From the NCBI GenBank assembly GCA_944387225.1, contig CALXDY010000093.1, forward strand, positions 1 through 50,340: 50,340 bases of DNA, given 5' to 3'. The translations under genes were made by a program, and so were the position numbers. Below are positions 16,330 to 26,004 of this stretch, piece by piece. The stretch is from an uncultured Oscillospiraceae bacterium (lineage in GTDB: Bacteria > Bacillota > Clostridia > Oscillospirales > Oscillospiraceae). Every line of letters begins with the position of its first letter. Positions within the stretch are counted from its first letter, which is position 1. Below the pieces are notes generated by a model. The model was not told where the DNA came from, did not search any database, and worked only from the letters and a program-made list of their open reading frames with translations.

Positions 16330-17406
16330 TCACCGATTCATTTTCAGCCAAGCAAACAAAGCCGGCAGGCGGTTGCGGCAGACCGACATCACATACCCTG
16401 ACAGCAGTGTGATCCGGTACCACTTCCTGCGAATGGGAAAGACCAGAAGCTTCATTCGCAGGCTCGTCAATCTCGCATTGCTCGCACAGGGGACTGTGTA
16501 GCTGTCATTCAACATCTGCCTGATCTTTTTCAGCCGTTGCCGCAAAGGCTTTTCGCTCTCCGGCGAGCACTCGTTTTCCACACAGCCCACCAGCCGCTCG
16601 ATGTATCGCCGGCTCAAATATTCCTCTGCCCGGCTGTCCAGACAATTCAGTTCCTGAAAATACTGCTCGAACCTGCTGTGCTCCTTCCGCCGCAGTTCGA
16701 AGAGATCCTCCCGATATCGGGTGCTCAAAGAGCCGCGGATATGACAGGTATAATGATAAAAACATTGGTCGCTGAATACCAATCTGGCACATGTCCGCAT
16801 AACGTCTTTGCAGAATTCCAAATCCTCCCCAAAACTCATGTTTTGGAACATGATCTGATGCTCACGCAAAAATGGCACAGAAAAGAGTTTGTTGCAGCAG
16901 GAATACATCAATCCGCTATTCCACAAGCTCACAAACTGTGCCATAATGCTCTCCCGGGTTAACAGTTTACGCTGTGTATGGCTGTGCAGCAGATGCTGGC
17001 CCCCATTTGTAAGTTCATAGTAAAACCCAAAAACAGCCAGCTCCGGTCGGTAATCCTTTATCAGTTCTATCATGTTGGAAATGGTATTCGGTTCTAACCA
17101 GTCGTCACCGTCCAAAAGCAGCACATATGGTGTTTCTACCTGCTTCAAACCGCAATTACGGGCATTAGCTACACCGCCATGTGGAAGTTCCAGCAACCGA
17201 ACGGAGCCCTTCATCCTGCTCACCATAGTACGACAAATCTCACGGCTACAATCCTGCGAGCCGTCATCCACTAGGATAAGTCGAAATTGTTGACAATCTT
17301 GGTTAACCAAACTGTTCAGGCATCGCTCCACATAGTGCTCAGCATTATGTACTATGACAACGACTGTAATCTGAGTCTCTTCTTCTGCCATCTCAATAAA
17401 ACCCAT
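16330..17406 (-). CDS. GT2 family glycosyltransferase
   Basis: The 358-residue protein starts with a GT-A domain: VVVIVHNAEHYVERCL, LILVDDGSQD, GVANARNCGL and LLLDGDDWLEP, where DGD is the metal-binding DxD and the following Asp-Trp is typical. The C-terminal 120 residues are basic and end in a hydrophobic stretch (ITLLSGYVM), as in many capsule GT2 enzymes that sit on the membrane. It is the first gene of the glycan operon and lies about 50 bp below a candidate promoter. Donor and acceptor are unknown. An ATG at 17391 is an alternative start. Confidence 0.88.
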   Translation of the reverse strand: MGFIEMAEEETQITVVVIVHNAEHYVERCLNSLVNQDCQQFRLILVDDGSQDCSREICRTMVSRMKGSVRLLELPHGGVANARNCGLKQVETPYVLLLDGDDWLEPNTISNMIELIKDYRPELAVFGFYYELTNGGQHLLHSHTQRKLLTRESIMAQFVSLWNSGLMYSCCNKLFSVPFLREHQIMFQNMSFGEDLEFCKDVMRTCARLVFSDQCFYHYTCHIRGSLSTRYREDLFELRRKEHSRFEQYFQELNCLDSRAEEYLSRRYIERLVGCVENECSPESEKPLRQRLKKIRQMLNDSYTVPCASNARLTSLRMKLLVFPIRRKWYRITLLSGYVMSVCRNRLPALFAWLKMNR

Positions 17407-17758
17407 GCCTTACTTTTTTCTTACTTTTTTGTTGTTTTCTTGCTATTTTATTTAAAGATATCATATATCAAACATTATTTCAAGTATTTAGAATCTCTTT
17501 CTCAATATAACATATATTGTTCAAGCATCTAGGCTCTTTGGGAAAGATTTTATGTGTTATTGCAAGAATAAATTAATTTATATACCTTAATGAAATCTTC
17601 TGCGTGCATTAAAATGGTCTGCCGCATAATCCTCCCAATACGTCGCCCAACACGTAGCATACGCAATCTAGATCCCAAGGTATCGTCTACCCTCATAACA
17701 TATATTTCATTTTTAACAAGGAAATATAATGTGTTGACCCAGAAATCTTTCTGAATCG
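17407..17758. other. AT-rich gap upstream of the glycan operon
   Basis: This 350-bp stretch is much richer in A and T than its neighbours, above all from 17407 to 17600. It holds the candidate promoter of the glycan operon at 17455-17483. Between 17550 and 17705 a minus-strand stretch is open (with MRVDDTLGSRLRMLRVG) but has no recognisable family or ribosome site. I see no RNA gene here. The sharp composition shift suggests a boundary between inherited locus and mobile DNA. Confidence 0.5.
17455..17483 (-). promoter_or_regulatory. Candidate sigma-A promoter of the glycan operon
   Basis: On the minus strand TTGAAA (17483-17478) is followed after 17 bases by TATCTT (17460-17455). Transcription would start near 17448, about 40 bases before the GT2 start codon. 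All genes down to 454 follow on the same strand with short gaps or overlaps. Confidence 0.5.
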
Positions 17759-18012
17759 TTATGAACCGCCGTGAACAATTTTGCGAATTTGCCGCTCCGA
17801 AAGCCGGTATTGCACCGCAAGAGACCGGTAATTCCCGCCGTTGAATTGAGACCGGATCGCCCGGTTCCGCGCCTGCCGCTCCAGCGCCTCCCGCTTGGGA
17901 ATGTAGAGGTTTTGACCTCCGCACAGCACAGAGAGCGTCAGGTAGGCCTCCAGCCCCACCGCCTCGGCAATGTCCCGGTATTCTTCCGGAATGTCCTCCA
18001 GCGTGACCCCAC
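17759..18012 (-). pseudogene. 5'-truncated Mor-family transcription regulator
   Basis: About 84 codons on the minus strand encode a Mor (middle operon regulator)-like domain: VTLEDIPEEYRDIAEAVG, then LTLSVLCGGQNLYIPKRE and a C-terminal helix-turn-helix with NYRSLAVQYRLSERQIRKIV. Intact small Mor homologues start about 10-15 residues before the DIPEEY block. Here the frame runs instead into the antisense of an integrase gene near 18012, so the native start is gone. The frame stays open to 18211, but those residues are integrase antisense. It is probably a remnant of a mobile element's regulator. Confidence 0.7.
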
Positions 18013-19183
18013 GAAAAAGGGTGTGCTGTATTATAGAACCAGAATCAAAGATGCAAATGGAAAGCTCATAGCTCTTTACGCGAAAACCCCTGAAGAACTT
18101 TACAACAGAGAAACGCTTGCGTTGGAGCAGATTGAAAATGCTACTTTCCATCGGAAAACGCCCACGGTTGCCGAGTATTGTGAAAAGTGGCCGCTGATGC
18201 AATCGGTCCATGTACGAGCAACTACCTTGACGGACTATACCTCAAAGGTCAGGCGGCATATCATTGCAGAATTGGGAGATAAGCGGATGGGAGAAGTCAG
18301 CCTGGATGATATTCAGCTTGCCCTCGTTCCGGTTTCCAAGAAATCCGCATCGGTTTACAAGTCCGTGGTGATTCTTTACAAGTCCATTTTTCGTGCAGCA
18401 ATGGAAAGCAGAATCATTGACTATAACCCCACAATTCATCTAACTGCAAAAGGAGGCGGCATTACCCAGGAGAATCGGCAGGCTTTGACAGACGAACAGG
18501 TTGAACGTCTTTTAGACGCTATCCGAGGTTTGCCGCCTTATATATTTGTTATGATCGGCTTGTATACGGGTCTGCGACGGGAAGAAATTCTTGCACTGCA
18601 ATGGGATTCTGTGTATCTGGATACGGATACTCCATATCTGACTGTAAGACGGGCATGGCACACAGAGCATAACAGACCGGTCATCCTGGATGAATTGAAA
18701 ACAAAAGCAGCGGCGAGAAATATCCCGCTGCCTGATTGTTTGGCAGAGTGCTTGAAAGCGGCAAAAGCAACCTCGACTTCAAAGTATGTGGTTGCAAATG
18801 GGGATGGTGAACCGCTGTCTTACACGCAGTTTAAGCGGCTCTGGAAGTATATTGTTACCAGAACGACAAAGGAACGGGTTTATTACCGGTACAAAGATGG
18901 AAAGCGTGTAAAACATACGGTCACGCCTGTCCTTGGAGAAAAGGCGGCCCATAATGGCAGGGTGGTTTACAGCTTGGATTTTGAAGTTACGCCACATCAG
19001 CTGCGGCATACCTACATTACCAGCCTCATTCATGCGTCGGTAGATCCCAAAACAGTTCAATACCTGGCAGGTCATGAAAGCAGCAAGATCACCATGGACA
19101 TCTATGCAAAGGTCAAATACAACAGGCCGGACGAGCTGGTGAGGTCAATGAGCGGCGCATTTGCAAGCTGGGAAGCAGTATAA
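18013..19183 (+). pseudogene. Tyrosine recombinase/integrase missing its N-terminus
   Basis: From about 18016 the frame matches the intact integrase at 19333-20544: KGVLYYRTRIKDANGK here against KGIQYYRTRIMDADGK there. The first 18 or so residues and the start codon are lost. SAM-like core-binding and catalytic domains are otherwise complete: Arg in YTGLRREEILAL, HQLRHTYIT, LAGHES and the Tyr in MDIYAKV. The open frame continues upstream to 17771, but that part is antisense of the Mor remnant. An internal GTG start could give a shortened protein, though none has a clear ribosome site. Its base composition is lower in GC than the flanking chromosome. Confidence 0.8.
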
Positions 19184-19199
19184 GAATAAAATCAGGAAG

Positions 19200-19240
19200 C
19201 AAAACAGGAGCGAGGCAAGGATGTCTCGCTCCTTGTTTTG
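19200..19240 (+). terminator. Intrinsic terminator after the first integrase
   Basis: CAAAACAGGAGCGAG (19200-19214) pairs with CTCGCTCCTTGTTTTG (19225-19240) with one bulge and a ten-base loop. The stem's 3' side ends in a short T run. It lies 17 bases after the first integrase stop. Confidence 0.65.
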
Positions 19241-19246
19241 CATAGG

Positions 19247-19299
19247 CCGTATCTTTGATTGAATTAGGACTTTCTGATAAAAAGAGAGTGTAGATACGG
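19247..19299. repeat. Widely spaced 8-bp inverted repeat before the second integrase
   Basis: CCGTATCT (19247-19254) and AGATACGG (19292-19299) are perfect inverted arms 37 bases apart, just upstream of the intact integrase's ribosome site. This layout could be a recombinase arm site, an operator or part of an attachment site. No evidence separates these. Confidence 0.35.
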
Positions 19300-19332
19300 A
19301 GACTGCTCATTATCAAGAAAGGAAGATCAGAG

Positions 19333-20544
19333 ATGGCAAGAAAGAAACCGAAGATCCCGAAGTACGGGACCATTTCATTAAAAGGAATCCAGTATTACAG
19401 AACCCGCATTATGGATGCAGACGGCAAGCAGATGAGTCTGTATGCCACCACTTGCGAGGAATTATATGAGAAGGAATTAGAGGCGCAACGGCAGGTAGAA
19501 GAAATCATCTTTCATCGTCAGCACCCAACGGTGGCAGAGTATTGCGAAAAGTGGTTGCTCATGCAGTCGGCAAAGGTTTCTGCCTCTACGCTCAGAGGTT
19601 ATACGAGGGACATGAAAAACTATATCATCAAACCCTTGGGTGAGATGTATATGGAGGAAGTGACCACGGATGATATTCGCTTAGCACTTGTCCCCCTGTC
19701 GAAAAAATCGGAGAGTTTATACAGCAAGGTGAATATGCTCATTAAGTGTGTTTTTTACACGGCAGAGCGGAACCAAATCATCGAACACAATCCCTGTGAG
19801 GGCATATCGGGAAAGGGTGGAAAGCCAGCAAAAAAGAGGGACGCATTGACCGATCAGCAGGTAGCTGTGCTTCTGGATGCAGTCAAAGGGCTTCCCCCCT
19901 ACCTATTCATTATGCTTGGATTGTATTCCGGTCTGCGCCGGGAAGAAATCCTCGCGCTCCAATGGGACTGTGTATTTCTGGACGAGTCTACACCTTATCT
20001 ATCGGTAAGGCGAGCATGGCGTACAGAGCACAACCGGCCCGTGATTTCTACGGTGCTAAAGAGTAAGGCAGCCAAAAGGGATATTCCGATCCCCAAGTGT
20101 CTGGTGGATTGTCTGCGGGAAGCCAAGAAAGCTTCCCATTCGGACTATGTGATTGCAGACCGCAACGGAGAGCCGCTGGCTGCGTCACAGTTTCAAAGGC
20201 TATGGAAGTATGTGGTGGTTCGGTCCACCAAGCCCCGCAACTACTATAAGTATGTGAATGGGCAGAGCATCAAATACACAGTCACCCCAACGCTGGGTAT
20301 GATACAGAAAAATCAACCCAAAATCAGATATACTCTGGATTTTGATGTGACCCCGCATCAGCTGCGACACACTTACATTACCAACCTGCTCTATGGTGGT
20401 GCTGATCCCAAAACAGTTCAATACCTTGCTGGACATGAAAACAGCAAAACAACTATGGACATCTACGCAAAGGTGAAGTACAATAAACCAAAGGAGTTGT
20501 TTGGGGTGGTAAACGCTGCTTTTCATCAGGCTCCGGCTCAATGA
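19333..20544 (+). CDS. Tyrosine recombinase/integrase
   Basis: This is an intact phage/ICE-type site-specific recombinase of 403 residues. The N-terminal arm-binding part (KYGTISLKGIQYYRTRI) is followed by a SAM-like core-binding domain (TVAEYCEKWLLMQSAKVSAS). The catalytic domain has Arg in YSGLRREEILAL near residue 200, HQLRHTYIT near 340, LAGHENS near 365 and the nucleophile Tyr in MDIYAKV near 377. Ribosome site GAAAGGAAG precedes the ATG. It is a close paralogue of the truncated integrase just upstream. No relaxase, excisionase or replication gene is nearby, so it appears to be a stranded remnant of an integrative element. Confidence 0.93.
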   Translation: MARKKPKIPKYGTISLKGIQYYRTRIMDADGKQMSLYATTCEELYEKELEAQRQVEEIIFHRQHPTVAEYCEKWLLMQSAKVSASTLRGYTRDMKNYIIKPLGEMYMEEVTTDDIRLALVPLSKKSESLYSKVNMLIKCVFYTAERNQIIEHNPCEGISGKGGKPAKKRDALTDQQVAVLLDAVKGLPPYLFIMLGLYSGLRREEILALQWDCVFLDESTPYLSVRRAWRTEHNRPVISTVLKSKAAKRDIPIPKCLVDCLREAKKASHSDYVIADRNGEPLAASQFQRLWKYVVVRSTKPRNYYKYVNGQSIKYTVTPTLGMIQKNQPKIRYTLDFDVTPHQLRHTYITNLLYGGADPKTVQYLAGHENSKTTMDIYAKVKYNKPKELFGVVNAAFHQAPAQ

Positions 20545-20567
20545 AAACCCACCGTTTTTGTGGTTAC

Positions 20568-20640
20568 CAAATAGGATAACCGAGACATAAAGAGCCGGAA
20601 AATCCCGGAATATCAAGGAAAATCGGCTCAAAAACTCGCG
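20568..20640. other. Repeat-rich segment after the integrase, possible attachment region
   Basis: GGTTA and TAACC flank CCAAATAGGA. Further on, GAGCCG and CGGCTC enclose two copies of GGAAAATC. Clustered short repeats immediately after an integrase gene are typical of att or arm-binding DNA. No matching copy was found on the other side of the integrase block, so the att call is tentative. Confidence 0.3.
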
Positions 20641-20710
20641 TAGTACGGTCTGAAGGCTGCCCGTCGGGCTCCCCAGTTCAGCAAGCGCTGATTCGATTAC
20701 CGGACTTATC

Positions 20711-20739
20711 AAAATGCCGCCCAAATGGGCGGCATTTTT
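20711..20739. terminator. Bidirectional intrinsic terminator
   Basis: The 12-bp arms AAAATGCCGCCC and GGGCGGCATTTT are separated by AAAT, and T runs lie on both strands. It separates the rightward integrase genes from the leftward YitT-family gene and can serve both. Confidence 0.85.
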
Positions 20740-20802
20740 CTTGCGCTCCATCCACCGTCGTGGAGTCGCTGTATGCTGCTGTGTGCTTCTGACAGCCTGC
20801 GG

Positions 20803-21657
20803 TTATTTTTTTGCTGCCCAGACTTTGGGCTGGTAGCGCAGATCGCTGACGGTGTAGACGGTTACGAAGGCCTTGGGATCTACCGCACGAATAAAGTCCA
20901 TCAGCCGGCGGTATTCCTGTTTGTCCACAATGGTGATCATCTCGGTGCGGGCGGTATTGTCATAGGCTCCGGTGAGCTGATAGAGGGATGCGCCGCTGTG
21001 GAGCTCCTGCAAAACAAAGTCGGTGATCTGATCCAGACGGGTGGAGAGCACGCAGACCCTCCGCTTGACGTTCAAACCGAAAATAAAGTGATCCACGATC
21101 ATTCCGCCGAAGTAGGTGCCCAGCAAGCTGAGTACCACCGTCTTGGTGTCGTAACAGAAGGCGGAAGTGAGGGCTACCACCATACCGGCGATGGCTCCGG
21201 CGCGGCCCAGCTCTATCTGCAGATACTTGTTCATGATCTTGGACACGATGTCCAAGCCGCCGGAGGAGGCGTTGCAGAGGAAGAGAATGGCCATACCCAT
21301 ACCCACTACCAGGATATAGCACAGCACGTCCAAAAGTGGATCCTGGGTAAGAGACTGGAAATTGGGGAACAGCAGCTCAAGCAGCCCCAAAAGAACGGGA
21401 ATCAGGATGGAGGTGTATATGGTTTTGACGCCGAACTCGGGGCCAATCAGCAGAAATCCGATGATCAGCAGAATTCCGTTGAGTACCAGTGTGATGATGG
21501 ACACAGGCAGAGGGATGAAGTTGCTCAGCACCATGGCCAGGGCCGATACGCTGCCAACTACCACGTGACTGGGCAGCATGAAGAAGTAAATGGCTGCGGC
21601 TGCCAAAAGGGATCCGAAGGTAATCAGCAGAAAATCCTTTACGGTACGATAGAACAT
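20803..21657 (-). CDS. YitT family membrane protein (DUF161 plus DUF2179)
   Basis: About 284 residues. The N-terminal two thirds hold five to six membrane helices (LLITFGSLLAAAAIYFFML, IITLVLNGILLIIGFLLIG) with the NASSGGLDIV motif typical of this family. The C-terminal soluble domain (RVCVLSTRLDQITDFVLQE, then TEMITIVDKQEYRRLMDFI) is DUF2179. The function of the family is not settled. The start is set at the ATG at 21657 because AGGAG lies five bases upstream; an ATG at 21672 overlaps that ribosome site. It is a single-gene unit with its own candidate promoter. Confidence 0.88.
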   Translation of the reverse strand: MFYRTVKDFLLITFGSLLAAAAIYFFMLPSHVVVGSVSALAMVLSNFIPLPVSIITLVLNGILLIIGFLLIGPEFGVKTIYTSILIPVLLGLLELLFPNFQSLTQDPLLDVLCYILVVGMGMAILFLCNASSGGLDIVSKIMNKYLQIELGRAGAIAGMVVALTSAFCYDTKTVVLSLLGTYFGGMIVDHFIFGLNVKRRVCVLSTRLDQITDFVLQELHSGASLYQLTGAYDNTARTEMITIVDKQEYRRLMDFIRAVDPKAFVTVYTVSDLRYQPKVWAAKK

Positions 21658-21720
21658 GCTCTCTCTCCTCATCAGGCGGGGCTTTCAGCTGGCTTTGAAC
21701 CGGTGCCCCGGCGCCGGTTC

Positions 21721-21750
21721 ATTCTACACCATGGTACGCCGTTGTGTAAA
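21721..21750 (-). promoter_or_regulatory. Candidate promoter of the YitT-family gene
   Basis: On the minus strand TTTACA (21750-21745) and TAGAAT (21726-21721) are 18 bases apart, each one mismatch from the sigma-A consensus. A GAACCGG/CCGGTTC stem lies in the leader that follows. Confidence 0.5.
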
Positions 21751-21790
21751 GTACAAATTGTGTGGGTGAGGAATTGAAAAAAAGGAGCAC

Positions 21791-21826
21791 AAAAAAGGAT
21801 CGGATGCCCGAAAGCATCCGATCCTT
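21791..21826 (-). terminator. Intrinsic terminator of the butyrate operon
   Basis: Arms AAGGATCGGATGC and GCATCCGATCCTT form a perfect 13-bp stem with a six-base loop. On the minus strand it is followed by six T residues. It lies 22 bases after the etfA stop codon. Confidence 0.9.
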
Positions 21827-21847
21827 ACATGCATTCGAAATGAGATC

Positions 21848-22987
21848 TTACTTCGCAGCCTTGGCAGCCTTGATAGCCTCGATCAGCATGGGGGTAACCT
21901 TGAACAGGTCGCCGCAGATGCCGTAGTCAGCGATCTCGAAGATGGGAGCGGTATCGTTCTTGTTCACGGCGATGATGCACTCGGAATCCTGCATGCCGGC
22001 CTTGTGCTGGATGGCACCGGAGATACCCAGAGCAACATAGATCTTGGGGTGAACGGTCTTGCCGGTCTGACCGACCTGATGGTCGGCAGACAGCCAGCCG
22101 GAGTCAATGGTGGCACGGGAGCCGCCGACGACGCCGCCCAGGACCTCAGCCAGTTCCTCAGCCAGCTTGATGCCGCCCTCAACGTCCTTGGAGATGCCGC
22201 GGCCCACGGACACGACCACGTCGGCGCCGATCAGGTCAACCAGCTTCTTGGCAGCCTTGACGACCTCGACGACCTGGGTCTCCATATCGGCCTCGGTCAG
22301 AGAGAACTCGGGCTTGATGATCTCGCAGGCGTCAGCCTTGCCCTGATCGAAGGGAGCCTTCTTCATCACACCGGGACGGACAGTAGCCATAGCGGGACGG
22401 AAGCGGGGGCAGATGATGGAAGCCATCAGGTGGCCGCCGAAGGCAGGACGGGTCATCTTCAGGTCGCGGGACACGTCGTGCTTCTCGCCCAGAACGATAG
22501 CGGTGTTCAGGCCGCTGATCTTCTCCTCGCCCAGAGTGGAGGCCTCACGCAGGAAGTCCTTGTAGATGCCCATGTCCACGTCCAGGTGGGTACAGTCGGC
22601 GCACAGACCGGTGTGCAGACGAGCGGCACAACGGGGGCCCAGGTCACGGCCGATGTTGGTGGCGCCGATGAGCATGATCTCGGGCTTGTACTGCTCCACC
22701 ACGTTACAGATGACCTTGGTGTAGCCGTCGGTGGTGTAGTTCTCCAGCAGGGGATGGTCGCAGACGTACACGCCGTCAGCGCCGTAACCGCCCAGTTCCT
22801 TGGCAATACCCTCGATCTTGTAGCCCAGCAGGATGCCGTACAGCTTGGTGCCCAGCTCGTCAGCCAGCTTCCGGCCCTCGGAGATCAGCTCGAAGGAGGT
22901 GGACATCATCTGGCCCTGGCGCTGCTCGCAGAATACCCACACGCCGCCGTTGAAGGCAGCGATATCAGCACTGTTATAAGTAGACAT
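21848..22987 (-). CDS. etfA: Electron transfer flavoprotein alpha subunit
   Basis: This FAD-binding subunit of the Etf that works with butyryl-CoA dehydrogenase has about 379 residues, in the longer clostridial form. The C-terminal FAD domain is clear: VGGSRATIDSGW, DHQVGQTGKTV, PKIYVALGISGAIQH and CIIAVNKNDTAPIF. The ATG at 22987 is chosen over a TTG nine bases upstream because AGGGAG is at a workable distance only for the ATG. In Clostridia, EtfAB-Bcd couples crotonyl-CoA reduction to ferredoxin reduction by electron bifurcation; whether this pair bifurcates cannot be proven from motifs seen here. Confidence 0.95.
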   Translation of the reverse strand: MSTYNSADIAAFNGGVWVFCEQRQGQMMSTSFELISEGRKLADELGTKLYGILLGYKIEGIAKELGGYGADGVYVCDHPLLENYTTDGYTKVICNVVEQYKPEIMLIGATNIGRDLGPRCAARLHTGLCADCTHLDVDMGIYKDFLREASTLGEEKISGLNTAIVLGEKHDVSRDLKMTRPAFGGHLMASIICPRFRPAMATVRPGVMKKAPFDQGKADACEIIKPEFSLTEADMETQVVEVVKAAKKLVDLIGADVVVSVGRGISKDVEGGIKLAEELAEVLGGVVGGSRATIDSGWLSADHQVGQTGKTVHPKIYVALGISGAIQHKAGMQDSECIIAVNKNDTAPIFEIADYGICGDLFKVTPMLIEAIKAAKAAK

Positions 22988-23008
22988 ATTCTTCAATTCT
23001 CCCTTCTA

Positions 23009-23809
23009 TCAGATCAGATGCTTGCCAGCCAGAATGCCGGCCAGCTTCTCACAGGTAGCCTTGTCGGCACCCTCCAGCATCATGCCGGCGCCCTTCTGAG
23101 GAGGCGTGAAGGAAGTCAGGATGTTGGTGGGAGAGCCCTTCAGACCGATGGTGGCGGGATCGATCAGGGGATCGTCCTTCAGAGCCTCGTAGTCCAGCAC
23201 CTCGTAAGGCTTCTGGTAGCACTCAAAGATGCCGCCAACGCTCATGTAACGGGGAGCGTTCAGCTCCTTGATGCAGGTGATCAGGCAGGGAGTGTTGACC
23301 TTGATGGTCATGTAGCCATCCTCCAGCATCCGCTTGATGGTGAGGGTCTTGCCCTCCTTGGTGATCTCAGCGGCATAGGAGACCTGGGGAATGCCCAGCT
23401 TCTCGGCGATCTGAGGACCGACCTGAGCGGTATCACCGTCGATAGCCTGACGGCCGCAGAACACGATGTCCTCATCCTCCAGGCCGATCTTGTTGATGGC
23501 AGCGGCCAGGATCTGGGAGGTAGCATAAGTATCGGAACCGCCGAACTCACGGCCGGACACCAGAACAGCGCGATCTACGCCGCGGGCGATGATCTCACGC
23601 AGCATACCCTCGGCAGGAGGGGGGCCCATGGAGACGACGACAACCTCGGCGCCGGTCTGCTCCTTCAGAACCAGAGCGGCCTCAACGGCGTTCAGGTCAT
23701 CGGGGTTGGTGATGGTCGCCATGGAGGCACGATTCAGAGTACCATCGGGATTCACGGCCACCTTACCAGAGGTATCGGGGACCTGCTTGACACAAACAAT
23801 GATTTTCAT
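23009..23809 (-). CDS. etfB: Electron transfer flavoprotein beta subunit
   Basis: This 266-residue partner of EtfA has typical segments: CVKQVPDTSGKVAVNPDG, DDLNAVEAALVLKEQ, VVVSMGPPPAEGMLREIIA and FCGRQAIDGDTAQVGPQIA. The DGDTAQVGPQ stretch is the nucleotide-binding region that in bifurcating Etfs holds the second FAD. A ribosome site GAAGGAA precedes the ATG. The gene is between bcd and etfA with gaps of about 20 bp, a normal order for the clostridial butyrate operon. Confidence 0.95.
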   Translation of the reverse strand: MKIIVCVKQVPDTSGKVAVNPDGTLNRASMATITNPDDLNAVEAALVLKEQTGAEVVVVSMGPPPAEGMLREIIARGVDRAVLVSGREFGGSDTYATSQILAAAINKIGLEDEDIVFCGRQAIDGDTAQVGPQIAEKLGIPQVSYAAEITKEGKTLTIKRMLEDGYMTIKVNTPCLITCIKELNAPRYMSVGGIFECYQKPYEVLDYEALKDDPLIDPATIGLKGSPTNILTSFTPPQKGAGMMLEGADKATCEKLAGILAGKHLI

Positions 23810-23827
23810 TTCCTTCTGCCTCCTATC

Positions 23828-24976
<1,149 letters not shown>

Positions 24977-24995
24977 TTTCCAGTCCTCCTATTTT

Positions 24996-25835
24996 TTACT
25001 TCTTGGAATAATCGTAGAAGCCCTTACCGGATTTGACGCCCAGCAGACCACCGCGGACCATCTTCTTCAGCAGCAGGGCAGGACGATACTTGGAATCGCC
25101 TGTCTCGTTGTACAGGGTGTTCATAATGGCCAGACAGATGTCCAGGCCGATAAAGTCGCCCAGAGCCAGAGGGCCCATGGGATGATTGGCGCCCAGACGC
25201 ATGGACTTGTCGATGTCCTCCACCGAAGCGGTGCCGGACTCCACCAGACCGATGGCGTCGTTGATCATGGGGATGAGCAGCTTGTTGACCACAAAGCCGG
25301 GGGCCTCGGCCACCTCGACAGGCTCCTTGCCGATGTTGTGAGCAAGCTTGTAGACAAAGTTAAAGGTCTCATCGGGGGTGTTGACGCCGCGGATAATTTC
25401 AATCAGCTTCATGCTGGGCACGGGGTTGAAGAAGTGCATACCGATGAGGGGATGCTTCAGACCGTGGCCCATCTCCGTAATGGACAGGGAGGAGGTATTG
25501 GAAGCGAACACAGCCTCAGGCTTGCACAGCTTGTCCAGCCGACGGAACAGCTCCTGCTTGGGGCCCATCTCTTCCAGAATGCACTCAATCACCAGATCAG
25601 CGTCGGCGGCGGCAGCCTCGTCCTCCACCAGCACATTGGCCATGAGGAGATCCTTGGCGTCCTGGGTCATCTTACCCTTGTCCACCCGCTTCTGCAGGGA
25701 AGCATCCAACTGCTGACGGTGATTCTCGGCGGAGGCTTTGCTGCTGGCGTACATCAGGGCGGTGTGACCGTTGGCGGCAAAGACCTGAGCGATGCCGCGG
25801 CCCATGGTGCCAGCACCAAAAATAGCAACCTTCAT
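24996..25835 (-). CDS. hbd: 3-hydroxybutyryl-CoA dehydrogenase
   Basis: The 279-residue enzyme reduces acetoacetyl-CoA to 3-hydroxybutyryl-CoA. The N-terminal Rossmann loop is [16 protein letters not shown], the catalytic His is in [16 protein letters not shown], and the C-terminal domain has [19 protein letters not shown]. It is the first gene of hbd-bcd-etfB-etfA. The thiolase and crotonase genes of the pathway are not in this window. The ribosome site AGGAGG lies seven bases upstream. The 160-base leader above it contains a terminator-like hairpin and a Rex-type operator. Confidence 0.96.
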   Translation of the reverse strand: MKVAIFGAGTMGRGIAQVFAANGHTALMYASSKASAENHRQQLDASLQKRVDKGKMTQDAKDLLMANVLVEDEAAAADADLVIECILEEMGPKQELFRRLDKLCKPEAVFASNTSSLSITEMGHGLKHPLIGMHFFNPVPSMKLIEIIRGVNTPDETFNFVYKLAHNIGKEPVEVAEAPGFVVNKLLIPMINDAIGLVESGTASVEDIDKSMRLGANHPMGPLALGDFIGLDICLAIMNTLYNETGDSKYRPALLLKKMVRGGLLGVKSGKGFYDYSKK

Positions 25836-25901
25836 TTTGTTTCCTCCTAATAATAAGGTATAGCGGCGCTGATGGAAAAATCAGCTAAAATACACGGATT
25901 T

Positions 25902-25919
25902 TTGTTATAAAATTAACAA
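25902..25919 (-). promoter_or_regulatory. Rex-type redox operator upstream of hbd
   Basis: The site TTGTTATAAAATTAACAA matches the clostridial Rex consensus TTGTTAANNNNTTAACAA at 13 of 14 defined positions. Rex is the NADH/NAD-sensing repressor known to control butyrate and fermentation genes in Clostridia. The operator lies 67 bases above the hbd start and contains a TATAAC -10-like hexamer on the minus strand. No rex gene is in the window. Confidence 0.8.
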
Positions 25920-25930
25920 TCTGAGACCGG

Positions 25931-25968
25931 AAAAAGCGCAACAGAGGGGGGGCACCCCTGTTGTTGCG
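25931..25968 (-). terminator. Terminator-like hairpin in the hbd leader
   Basis: On the minus strand CGCAACA pairs with TGTTGCG and, inside it, AGGGG pairs with CCCCT around a short loop. The stem is followed by C and five T residues. It lies about 30 bases after the predicted start of a strong promoter and before the Rex operator. It may act as an attenuator or end a short leader RNA of about 65 nt. Confidence 0.6.
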
Positions 25969-26004
25969 GTACCTTTCACAAACCACTGCCGTGATTCCTT
26001 TTAG

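Noticed and set aside
17771..18012. N-terminal extension of the first integrase
   Set aside because: These codons are antisense to the Mor-family gene; the intact paralogue has a different, shorter N-terminus.
20640..20710. Possible tRNA 3' end (GATTCGATTACC) as integration target
   Set aside because: No matching acceptor stem, anticodon arm or CCA could be assembled; the resemblance to a T-loop is weak.
20200..20751. A minus-strand frame starting MERKKNAAHLGGILIS
   Set aside because: Its first codons are the bidirectional terminator hairpin and its body is antisense to the integrase 3' end; no family seen.
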